From contig MEOL01000032.1 of assembly GCA_001769215.1 (NCBI GenBank), forward strand, positions 1-64,000: a stretch of 64,000 bases of DNA, read 5' to 3'. The notes under the pieces were generated by a model. It was not told the origin of the DNA, did no database searches, and saw only the letters and a list, made by a program, of their open reading frames with translations. Shown piece after piece: positions 36,056-43,177 of this stretch. Every line of letters starts with the position of its first letter. The stretch's first letter is position 1. Position numbers and translations under genes: made by a program. The DNA is from Bacteroidetes bacterium GWF2_41_31 (GTDB taxonomy: Bacteria; Bacteroidota; Bacteroidia; Bacteroidales; F082).

Positions 36056-36982
36056 TTAGATCTTTTTTATGATTCGGTCGGTTCCCAATCGTTGATACAG
36101 CATCACCATCAGCCATATCATCATCAGTAAACTGCCAATAATATAAACCATGTTTTGTGTGGTGCCAAACTTATCCATTGAGAGTTGAATATAACCATTG
36201 TAGTGCAGATAAAACAAGATTACCGAGCTGGCATTATTGACAAAATGAAAGAGGATGGGGATCCATAAATTTTGCGTGATAACAAAAAGGTATCCCAGCA
36301 TCAAACCCATCATGAATCGCGGAAGGAAACCGTAAAACTGCAGGTGAAAAAAACTAAAAATAAAGGCTGAAATCACTACCGCCCAATGAATATTGTGGGT
36401 AATCTGGCGAAACAATTTTAATAAGACACCTCTAAAGAAGAGTTCTTCTACCAAAGCGGGCATTAATGCAACAACTACCATGTTAATCATGAGCACATTG
36501 ACTGAGTTTGTCGACAAGATGATCTCGACAAGTCCGTTTGCCTGAGTTTCTTTGTCCTTCATCCATTGTTCTATCCCCGAAAAAGCAGCAGGCAACTGCA
36601 TGTTTTCATTAATTGAGGTAAGAAATCCGTTGAAGGGTAACGATACATATACCAGGATGATGGTAATGAAAATTGCGACCGAACCAGGCCGGGAGTTCAT
36701 GGACAGATAGCCCGAAATATTTTTGGATGTGAAAAAAATTAACGCGAAAACAGGAAGAAAAAATACACCAATCTGACTTAGAAACTGATAGAAACGAAGG
36801 AATGAAATCTCCTCAGGAGTTACCGGTGAAATAATCATTTGAGACAATGTCTGTAGCGACACATTTAACCAAACTTTTCCAATTAAAAGACCTGCCATGG
36901 CAGTAATCAGTGCAAAAATGAATACCAATCCGATGAACAATAGGAGCTTACGAAAGGGTGAAAGTGTTAATATATAATGCAT
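36056..36982 (-). CDS. CPBP family intramembrane metalloprotease
   Basis: 308-residue membrane protein with about eight hydrophobic segments. The Abi/CAAX protease motifs are present: EELFFRGVLLKLFRQ (EExxxR), FIFSFFHLQFYGFLPRF (FxxxH) and LFHFVNNASSVILF (HxxxN). Members cleave membrane-embedded substrates, but the target here is unknown. Probably co-transcribed with the RNase H gene 8 nt downstream; divergent from dusB. Confidence 0.88.
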   Translation of the reverse strand: MHYILTLSPFRKLLLFIGLVFIFALITAMAGLLIGKVWLNVSLQTLSQMIISPVTPEEISFLRFYQFLSQIGVFFLPVFALIFFTSKNISGYLSMNSRPGSVAIFITIILVYVSLPFNGFLTSINENMQLPAAFSGIEQWMKDKETQANGLVEIILSTNSVNVLMINMVVVALMPALVEELFFRGVLLKLFRQITHNIHWAVVISAFIFSFFHLQFYGFLPRFMMGLMLGYLFVITQNLWIPILFHFVNNASSVILFYLHYNGYIQLSMDKFGTTQNMVYIIGSLLMMIWLMVMLYQRLGTDRIIKKI

Positions 36983-37025
36983 TAGTACGTTTTTCGTATC
37001 AAACTTCTGATAGGACCAAAATTAA

Positions 37026-37033
37026 TATTTTTG
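37026..37033 (+). promoter_or_regulatory. -7 promoter box for dusB
   Basis: TATTTTTG fits TAnnTTTG and is 35 nt before the ATG at 37069. It supports that start over the longer open frame from 36958, which would overlap the divergent protease gene. Confidence 0.5.
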
Positions 37034-37068
37034 CCGTTGCTTTGCTGAACCAAAACTACAGGAACTAC

Positions 37069-38046
37069 ATGGTCAAAATTCGAGACATTAAACTGGGTGA
37101 CTTTCCACTTCTTTTGGCTCCCATGGAAGATGTTACCGATCCGCCATTCAGGTATGTGTGTAAACTGATGGGAGCCGATATCATGTACACGGAATTTATT
37201 TCATCGGAAGGTCTCATCCGTGATGCAGCCAAAAGTGTTAAGAAGCTCGATTTTGATGAGTTTGAACGACCCATTGGAATCCAGATATTTGGTCACGATA
37301 TCGAAAGCATGGTGAAAGCCGCGCAATATGCCGAAAGTGCACAACCCGATGTAATTGACATCAACTACGGCTGTCCGGTTCGAAAAGTGGTGGCTAAAGG
37401 AGCCGGATCGGGAATCATGAATGACATTCCGAAAATGGTGGAAATGACGGCTGCCGTAGTGAAAGCGGTAAAACTTCCGGTAACCGTAAAAACCCGTCTG
37501 GGATACGACGAAGAACACAAGGAAATTGTAGATATCGCCGAAAGGCTACAGGATGTCGGCATCGAAGCCCTGACCATTCATGGCCGTACACGCCCTCAAC
37601 GGTCGAGCACGCCTTCCGACTGGACATTGATTGGAGAGGTAAAAAACAACCCCAGGATGCGCATTCCGATTTTTGGTAATGGAGACGTGATAGATCCAAT
37701 TTCGGCCAAATATTATAAGGACAACTTTGGCGTGGATGGACTGATGATCGCACGTGGATCCTATGGAAATCCATGGATATTCAGAGAGATTAAACATTAT
37801 TTTAAGACAGGAGAATTACTACCTGCGCCGGAAATCAACGAGCGTATCCTCATCAGCACCATGCAGCTTCAGAAATCTGTGGAATGGAAGGGGGAATACC
37901 GTGGAATTACCGAAATACGGAAGCATTGGGGTGATTATTTTAAAGGATTATCCCACTTTAAACCTTACCGCATCAAACTGATGGAAGCCATGACCTTGGA
38001 TGAAGTGATGTCTATATTAGCAGAAATCAGGTCAAAATATAGTTAA
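37069..38046 (+). CDS. dusB: tRNA-dihydrouridine synthase, DusB-like
   Basis: 325-residue flavin enzyme that reduces uridines in the tRNA D-loop. TIM-barrel motifs: LAPMEDVTDPPFRYVCKLMG (FMN binding), INYGCPVRKVVAKGAGSGIM with the active-site Cys, PVTVKTRLGYD, LTIHGRTRPQRSS and GNGDVIDP. The helical C-terminal tRNA-binding domain follows from about residue 240. The Dus subfamily (DusB against others) is judged by overall resemblance. Confidence 0.92.
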   Translation: MVKIRDIKLGDFPLLLAPMEDVTDPPFRYVCKLMGADIMYTEFISSEGLIRDAAKSVKKLDFDEFERPIGIQIFGHDIESMVKAAQYAESAQPDVIDINYGCPVRKVVAKGAGSGIMNDIPKMVEMTAAVVKAVKLPVTVKTRLGYDEEHKEIVDIAERLQDVGIEALTIHGRTRPQRSSTPSDWTLIGEVKNNPRMRIPIFGNGDVIDPISAKYYKDNFGVDGLMIARGSYGNPWIFREIKHYFKTGELLPAPEINERILISTMQLQKSVEWKGEYRGITEIRKHWGDYFKGLSHFKPYRIKLMEAMTLDEVMSILAEIRSKYS

Positions 38047-38115
38047 GATGAACCTGTTCTTTGCATCAGAACAGTCATGGCGGTTTTTATTTCATGATAT
38101 TTTCACATGAAAAAG

Positions 38116-38760
38116 CTACTTAATGTCCAGACCCGGTTTGAGTTTGCCGTCAACAAATAAATCGCGGACACGTTCGGGTTTTTGAAGCAGGTATGTTTTA
38201 AACCCAAGTTGTTGAGCTACTTCAATATTGTCTTCCCAGTCGTCGATAAACAGGGTTTTTCCAGGATCAAGATCATGCTGGTTTATCACAAATTCGTAAA
38301 CCTCAGGATTTGGTTTGCTCAGGTGCAGATCGAAGGAAAAATAAGCCTTGTGGAACAATTCATCGAATTCGCGATAGCCGAACCTGAGTTGCAAATCGCG
38401 AACAAACAGATCGTAATGTATTTCGTTTGAGTTGCTAAGCAAGAGCGTGAGGTAATGCTTTTTTACTTGTTCTATCACGGCAATGCGTTCGCTGGGGATA
38501 TCAAAAAGCAGGGCGTTCCAGGCCTCATCAAGTTGCTGGTCGGTGGCGTCAACCTGTAAAAAACTCCTGAGTTTGGCCCTAAAGACTTCCGGGGTAAGGA
38601 TTCCGCGTTCAAATTTGGCAGCAATATCCTCCATAAAACCGGAGGTTAACAATTTTTCAGGGTCTTTTAATCCCAGGTTAATAAATTCATTTATTGTTAA
38701 TTGCGGATCGATATCTAAAATTACACCGCCAAAATCAAATATAATATTTTTTATTTTCAT
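38116..38760 (-). CDS. HAD family hydrolase (HAD-IA, phosphatase-like)
   Basis: 214-residue haloacid dehalogenase fold protein. Motif I IIFDFGGVILDID holds the nucleophile Asp, though the usual second Asp is Gly, as in the FGGV subgroup; motif II LLLSNSNEIH; motif III Lys in SKPNPEVYEF; motif IV LFIDDWEDNIEVA. A helical cap lies between about 20 and 85. A sugar phosphate or nucleotide phosphatase role is likely. The start at 38760 (MKIKNIIFDFG) is the natural one. Confidence 0.9.
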   Translation of the reverse strand: MKIKNIIFDFGGVILDIDPQLTINEFINLGLKDPEKLLTSGFMEDIAAKFERGILTPEVFRAKLRSFLQVDATDQQLDEAWNALLFDIPSERIAVIEQVKKHYLTLLLSNSNEIHYDLFVRDLQLRFGYREFDELFHKAYFSFDLHLSKPNPEVYEFVINQHDLDPGKTLFIDDWEDNIEVAQQLGFKTYLLQKPERVRDLFVDGKLKPGLDIK

Positions 38761-38899
38761 GCGTCCTTTTATCAATTGCGAATAAAAGTAATATTTAAAT
38801 TAAAACGAACAGTCTTTCTTTGATTTTATTCACAATTTCCTTGTTAATATTTTATTGAAGTACTAATTTAGCCACTGAAAATCAATAAAATTTAATAAA

Positions 38900-39898
38900 A
38901 TGAAAATCTCAACTCTTTTGGTTTTGGGAACCTTACTTTTTACAATTATCCTGTTAGATTCGTGTACAAAAAACTGCAATTGTAATGATGATCCATATAG
39001 TGGAATGGTAACGGAAGATGAACTAAACAAGAGCATCATACAGGTTGTTACACGAAATTTTGCCACCGGGTTTGAAACCGTTTTTTTAAATTCATCCAAT
39101 ATAAAATTGGCCACCGGTGATAGTGCATCCCAAGCCCATATGTGTCAATTTGTAATCAATCCTGTTAGGTTTTTAAGTGACGGGTCGGGTTATTTTTTCG
39201 TTGAAAGCAATCGCGCCTGGATGGTTGCCCACGCGTTAAAGCCTGAACTTATTGGCACTTATCGTTATAACAGTGTAGATATCAACGGCAAATATTATGT
39301 TCGTGATATGGTAGAGACGATTAGTTACACAGGGGAAGGTTTTGTGGATTACTATTTTGAATATCCTGAAACCGGACAAAACGAGCAGAAAATTGCCTTT
39401 GTAAAAGCCATTCCTTCAGCTGAATTTTTTATTGGAACCGGATTTTACGATTACCAGCTCAGTGATTATTTTACTTCGGAGGAAGCGGCGATGTCGGTGG
39501 TTGAAAATGCGACAAAATCGATGGCAGAAGGCTTAAGCGGTGGCTTTGACATGTTGCCCGACTCGATGGATCGCGTGATGTTTTGTCGTGAGTTTATTGA
39601 TCACATCCGGTTTTTCGACAACAATTCAGGCTACTTTTTCATGTATGATTTTAATTGTGTGAACGTCGCCCATGGCACACAAAAAAACCTTCAGGGGCAA
39701 AATCTTTTCAATTATCAGGATTCAAAAGGCAACTATGTGATTAGGGGATTGGTGGATGTGGTTAAATCATCTGGTTCAGGATATTACGATTATTACTGGA
39801 ACAACCCTGTCACTGGCCTTGAAGAACCAAAGAAAGCCTTTGTTTATAAACTGCCAGGTATCGATTATTTTATTGGAAGCGGGGTTTACTTTGAATGA
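38900..39898 (+). CDS. Lipoprotein with two Cache-type sensor domains
   Basis: 332 residues. The signal peptide ends in lipobox LLDSC (Cys22). Two related sCache-like modules follow (about 35-185 and 200-332), each with the pattern SGYFF, then VAHA/VAHG, a DINGKYYVRDMVE or DSKGNYVIRGLVD strand and GFVDYYFEYPETG or GYYDYYWNNPVTG, ending FIGTGFY and FIGSGVY. Such domains normally bind small ligands outside a chemoreceptor or kinase, but here there is no signalling domain and no transmembrane helix. It may be a ligand-binding partner of another sensor. It stands alone between minus-strand genes. Confidence 0.8.
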   Translation: MKISTLLVLGTLLFTIILLDSCTKNCNCNDDPYSGMVTEDELNKSIIQVVTRNFATGFETVFLNSSNIKLATGDSASQAHMCQFVINPVRFLSDGSGYFFVESNRAWMVAHALKPELIGTYRYNSVDINGKYYVRDMVETISYTGEGFVDYYFEYPETGQNEQKIAFVKAIPSAEFFIGTGFYDYQLSDYFTSEEAAMSVVENATKSMAEGLSGGFDMLPDSMDRVMFCREFIDHIRFFDNNSGYFFMYDFNCVNVAHGTQKNLQGQNLFNYQDSKGNYVIRGLVDVVKSSGSGYYDYYWNNPVTGLEEPKKAFVYKLPGIDYFIGSGVYFE

Positions 39899-39899
39899 T

Positions 39900-41912
39900 T
39901 CAATCAGTATTGATTTGCTTGAGCGCCGCACTGGTTTTCTCAACAGGCAGTTTACAAGTGTAGTTTCTGCAGACATAAATCATGGTTTTATCCAACACCA
40001 GTTTTTCGGAAAGCAAAGGCAAATTATCATTGTCGCCTCCCATAAACAAACAGGTTGGCAGGTAGTTTAATTGCATTTCATGACTTTTAGCCACAGCATC
40101 CTCACCCATAATGGCCACTTCAAAAGGCCCAAAACTCTGCAATCCCATCAAAAATGCCCAGTTGGCATACCAGGGTCCCGAGCTCTTTATCTCATCTATA
40201 ACCTGACCCAACATGAGGGCTGATATATGCCTGTAATTCTGATTATCATAATCATGGCCCAGCTTGAACAACACGTTGGCCATCACCGAATTGGAAGACG
40301 GAATCACATTGTCGGCGAGTTCGTATTTTCGGGCGATTAACGCTTCACTTTTATCAGAAGTATAATAAAACATGGCTGTCTCGGGATTGTAAAAGTGCTC
40401 CAGACAATAATCTGCCAGATTTTTAGAGGATTCCAGCCATCGAATATCAAAGGTTACCGAATACAGATGGAGGTAAGCTTCAGCCAGCAAGGCATAATCA
40501 TCCAAGAAGGCATTAATGGAGGCTTTGCCGTTCATAAAATTCCGGTACAAACCGCCATCCGCCTTCAACATATTGTTCCGGATAAAATGCGCATTTTTCA
40601 AGGCTTTTTCAAGATACTCTTGTTTGCCAAGCGCCTGAAAGGCATTTACATAAGCCTTCAGCATCAGGGCGTTCCAGGCGGTAAGCACTTTGTCATCGGT
40701 GGAGGGTCTGATACGCTTTTCGCGAAAGCGGAACAACTTTCGATCTGCCTTGTCAAGTAGTGCATTAAAGGCGGACAATGCCATTTGATGGTGCCCGGAA
40801 AACACTTCTTTTGAAGAAACCGGAAGCAGAATATTTTTGCCATCTTCCCAATTTCCATTTTTGGAAATCTGATAGTATTGAAAGATCAAATCCTGATCAT
40901 CCCCGTTCAGGGCATATGACATATCCTCCGTAGTCCAGACATAAAAACGGCCTTCCTCGCCTTCGCTGTCCGCGTTAAGCGATGAATAGAAACCATTTTC
41001 AGGATTGGTAAGTTCTCTTTCAACAAATGCCAGGGTTTGTTCAATAATCTCCCGGTACCGCTCCTTTTTGGTGATTTGAAAGGCATGTGAATAAAGGCTC
41101 ACCATCTGTGCATTGTCGTAGAGCATTTTTTCAAAATGAGGAACCTTCCAGTATTCATCCACCGAATACCGGGCAAAACCACCACCTATCTGATCGTAAA
41201 TTCCTCTCTTTGCCATTTCGTCCAGGGTGTTTAAAACGGCATTAAGTGCATCCTGGTTTCCGGATAAATAGTGATATTGAAGGAGAAACTCCCATGTCAC
41301 AGGCAAAGGAAATTTGGGTGCACGCTTAAACCCCCCGTATTTGAAATCAATCTGAGGTTTCCAGACATTCCAAAGTGAATCGTATTCGCCGGTGGTAAAT
41401 TCCTGATCCGTTTTAGCCAGTTTACCGTCCAACGGTTCAGTACTTACACCTGCTGCCAACTTATTGGCATAATCGGCTACTTTTTCGTAATCGGTTTTGT
41501 AAAGATTGCTGATTTGATTCAACACCTCCATCCACCGCGATTTATTGAAATAGATTCCGGCAAAAAAGGGCTTTCCATCGGGCATAGCGAAGGCATTCAA
41601 TGGCCAGCCACCTTGTCCGTTAATTAACTGTGCTGCATCCATATAGATACCGTCGATATCGGGCCGTTCTTCGCGATCTACTTTTATACAGACAAAGTTT
41701 TCATTCATAAACGCAGCCACTTCCTTATCAGAAAAACTTTCATGCTCCATTACATGACACCAATGACAGGCTGCATATCCAATGCTAATGATGAGGGGCT
41801 TATTTTGTTCTTTTGCCACCTGTAGGGCCTCCCCACTCCATTCCTGCCAATGTACAGGATTTTCGGCATGCTGCAGAAGATAGGGGCTCGAAGCGTATTT
41901 TAGTTTGTTCAT
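39900..41912 (-). CDS. YyaL/SSP411-type protein: thioredoxin-like plus (alpha/alpha)6 barrel
   Basis: 670-residue protein of the DUF255 family. The N-terminal ~165 residues are thioredoxin-like with YAACHWCHVMEHESFSDKEV (CHWCH in place of a CxxC active site) and VDREERPDIDGIYM; the rest is a six-hairpin glycosidase-like barrel (VPHFEKMLYDNAQMVSLYS, DKVLTAWNALMLKAY, PSSNSVMANVL). Function is unknown despite wide conservation, including mammalian SPATA20. Its stop codon abuts the Cache gene stop. Confidence 0.9.
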   Translation of the reverse strand: MNKLKYASSPYLLQHAENPVHWQEWSGEALQVAKEQNKPLIISIGYAACHWCHVMEHESFSDKEVAAFMNENFVCIKVDREERPDIDGIYMDAAQLINGQGGWPLNAFAMPDGKPFFAGIYFNKSRWMEVLNQISNLYKTDYEKVADYANKLAAGVSTEPLDGKLAKTDQEFTTGEYDSLWNVWKPQIDFKYGGFKRAPKFPLPVTWEFLLQYHYLSGNQDALNAVLNTLDEMAKRGIYDQIGGGFARYSVDEYWKVPHFEKMLYDNAQMVSLYSHAFQITKKERYREIIEQTLAFVERELTNPENGFYSSLNADSEGEEGRFYVWTTEDMSYALNGDDQDLIFQYYQISKNGNWEDGKNILLPVSSKEVFSGHHQMALSAFNALLDKADRKLFRFREKRIRPSTDDKVLTAWNALMLKAYVNAFQALGKQEYLEKALKNAHFIRNNMLKADGGLYRNFMNGKASINAFLDDYALLAEAYLHLYSVTFDIRWLESSKNLADYCLEHFYNPETAMFYYTSDKSEALIARKYELADNVIPSSNSVMANVLFKLGHDYDNQNYRHISALMLGQVIDEIKSSGPWYANWAFLMGLQSFGPFEVAIMGEDAVAKSHEMQLNYLPTCLFMGGDNDNLPLLSEKLVLDKTMIYVCRNYTCKLPVEKTSAALKQINTD

Positions 41913-42094
41913 AGTAGTTGAGTTTTTTAAGTTTGAGGAACTTGTCCTTTGCAGGAATTAATTAAAAAAGAATTCCAATTAAAAACAAAATAGTTCTCAT
42001 GGTGCAAACGTAAATTAAAATATGTAAATTAGCATCGGTTTTCTTCAATTGAATAGTTTCACATTTCATTTGCACACTTTAAATTTAAATCCTC

Positions 42095-42382
42095 ATGAAA
42101 ACATCAAAATTGAACCTTTGGATCATGTTAGCCATGTCGGTCCTTTTAGTTACTTCATGTACACCCGGAAGTGAAGAATTTGTTGAGCAATCTGCCGGAT
42201 TCTTCATGGGATTGTGGCACGGTTTTATTTCGTTTTTCACCTTTATCATCAGTTTGTTTTCCGATCAGGTAGGCATTTATGAAACCAACAATAACGGAGC
42301 CTTGTACAACCTTGGTTTTATATTGGGAATATCGATCTTTTATGGCGGTGGGACTAAGGGAACTTGCGGGAGAAGAAGGTAA
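42095..42382 (+). CDS. Small membrane lipoprotein, function unknown
   Basis: 95 residues: lipoprotein signal with lipobox VTSC (Cys22), a hydrophobic middle (about 35-60, FFMGLWHGFISFFTFIISLFSD) and a glycine-rich end (YGGGTKGTCGRRR). I recall similar short proteins across Bacteroidota but no function. Upstream of the tRNA region and in the same direction; there is no clear link to it. Confidence 0.7.
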   Translation: MKTSKLNLWIMLAMSVLLVTSCTPGSEEFVEQSAGFFMGLWHGFISFFTFIISLFSDQVGIYETNNNGALYNLGFILGISIFYGGGTKGTCGRRR

Positions 42383-42481
42383 CGCGCATTGGGAATCTGA
42401 ACCTTGGATAGATTTTTAATGAAAAAGGGTGCTATCGTTAATTATTACGCAAAAATTAGAAAAATAATTAATATTTATTGT

Positions 42482-42489
42482 TAGTTTTG
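42482..42489 (+). promoter_or_regulatory. -7 promoter box before the tRNA pair
   Basis: TAGTTTTG fits TAnnTTTG, 46 nt before the broken tRNA copy. I see no comparable box between the broken and intact copies, so the intact tRNA may be transcribed from here. Confidence 0.4.
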
Positions 42490-42535
42490 CATCCCGAAAT
42501 TGAAACCACCCAATTTTGGGTTTGAATAGGATCCA

Positions 42536-42602
42536 GGGCCTATAGCTCAGTTGGTTAGCCCCGATAGCTATCCCCGATAGCAATCGGGGTGACTCATAAT
42601 CA
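42536..42602 (+). pseudogene. Broken tRNA(CAU) copy interrupted by a palindromic repeat
   Basis: Bases 42536-42558 equal the first 23 nt of the intact tRNA at 42653. A 31-nt repeat (42559-42589) then replaces the six bases AGTCCC, after which TGACTCATAATCA (42590-42602) resumes the anticodon arm. The 3' half is missing, so it cannot fold. Confidence 0.85.
42559..42589. repeat. CCCCGATAGC palindromic repeat inside the tRNA copy
   Basis: A half unit CCCCGATAGCTAT is followed directly by CCCCGATAGCAATCGGGG, whose arms CCCCGAT/ATCGGGG pair perfectly. Related to the full 18-bp palindrome at 43083-43100. Confidence 0.8.
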
Positions 42603-42652
42603 TTTAATAAGATGATGAGAGAAACCAACAGGGAATATGGTTCAAAAACAAT

Positions 42653-42726
42653 GGGCCTATAGCTCAGTTGGTTAGAGTCCCTGACTCATAATCAGGTTGT
42701 CCCAGGTTCAAGTCCTGGTGGGCCCA
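42653..42726 (+). tRNA. tRNA with CAU anticodon, probably tRNA-Ile2
   Basis: 74-nt cloverleaf: acceptor GGGCCTA/TGGGCCC, D stem GCTC/GAGT (G10-U25 wobble), anticodon arm CCTGA-CTCATAA-TCAGG, T arm CCAGG-TTCAAGT-CCTGG, discriminator A, no encoded CCA (next bases CTA). C4-G69 and C5-G68 together with loop CTCATAA favour the lysidine-modified isoleucine tRNA over elongator Met. Position 26 is C instead of a purine, exactly where the neighbouring copy is interrupted. Confidence 0.85.
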
Positions 42727-42734
42727 CTAACCGC

Positions 42735-42766
42735 AACCGCTGACTACCAAGTCAGCGGTTTTTTTT
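42735..42766 (+). terminator. Terminator hairpin after the tRNA, before the GIY-YIG ORF
   Basis: 10-bp stem AACCGCTGAC / GTCAGCGGTT, loop TACCAA, then a run of T to 42766. The ATG of the nuclease follows only 3 nt later. The same hairpin precedes the second nuclease copy with a compensatory base-pair change. Confidence 0.85.
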
Positions 42767-42769
42767 CTT

Positions 42770-43060
42770 ATGTGCTACTGCTATATTCTTTACAGCCAGA
42801 AACTTGATCGGTTTTATATTGGATCGACTTTCCTGCGACCCGAAGAACGTTTACATAGCCACCTGACTGATTATTATGGTAAAACGAAATTTACAGCCAA
42901 GGCAAAAGACTGGACTTTATTCTTAAGTATTGATTGTCATTCAATAGATCAAGCACGGCGAATTGAACATCATTTTAAAAGAATGAAAAGCAAAAAGTAC
43001 ATTCAGAATTTGTTGACTTACCCTGAAATATCCATTAAACTTTTAGTAAAATATACATAA
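42770..43060 (+). CDS. GIY-YIG nuclease family protein, copy 1
   Basis: 96-residue single-domain endonuclease of the UvrC/Endo-VII-like GIY-YIG fold. Motifs: CYILYSQKLDRFYIGST (GIY/YIG strands), catalytic-type Arg and His in EERLHSHLTDYYGKTKFT, and Glu in ARRIEHHFKRMKSKKYI, the usual metal-binding helix. It begins 3 nt after the T-tract of the tRNA terminator with no ribosome-binding sequence, and its stop codon TAA falls inside a copied tRNA anticodon-loop sequence. About 83 of 96 residues match copy 2. Likely a mobile or homing-type nuclease tied to this tRNA; DNA repair is an alternative. Confidence 0.85.
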   Translation: MCYCYILYSQKLDRFYIGSTFLRPEERLHSHLTDYYGKTKFTAKAKDWTLFLSIDCHSIDQARRIEHHFKRMKSKKYIQNLLTYPEISIKLLVKYT

Positions 43061-43079
43061 TCAGGTTATTCCAGGTTCA
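43056..43079 (+). other. tRNA anticodon-to-T-arm fragment after GIY-YIG copy 1
   Basis: 24 nt beginning CATAATCAGGTT match the intact tRNA from its anticodon (42687-42710) at 22 of 24 positions. The first five bases also supply the end of the nuclease ORF. The fragment is cut by CCCC of the palindrome at 43083. The remaining ~100 bases to the next gene hold only that palindrome. Confidence 0.75.
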
Positions 43080-43082
43080 CCC

Positions 43083-43100
43083 CCCCGATAGCTATCGGGG
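43083..43100. repeat. 18-bp palindrome CCCCGATAGCTATCGGGG
   Basis: Perfect palindrome interrupting a tRNA fragment, the same family as the repeat at 42559-42589. No transposase is near, so it may be a REP-like or miniature mobile element. Confidence 0.85.
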
Positions 43101-43177
43101 CTTTCGAGGGGTTGACCCACAAACTAACATTATTAATTTTGATTGTTTTAACAGTGGCAAAAAGACTATTGCAAAAC

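Noticed and set aside
38054-38074. Terminator after dusB
   Set aside because: CTGTTCT/AGAACAG forms only a 7-bp stem and the T run starts nine bases later, so it is too weak to call.
42536-42602. Functional tRNA in the first copy
   Set aside because: The D-arm is replaced by a repeat and the T-arm and acceptor 3' half are missing, so it cannot form a cloverleaf.
42416-42628. 70-residue minus-strand frame
   Set aside because: It reads across the broken tRNA and the palindromic repeat, so it is not a gene.
42559-43100. CRISPR array
   Set aside because: The palindromes are few and unevenly spaced, with tRNA and ORF sequence between them and no cas genes.
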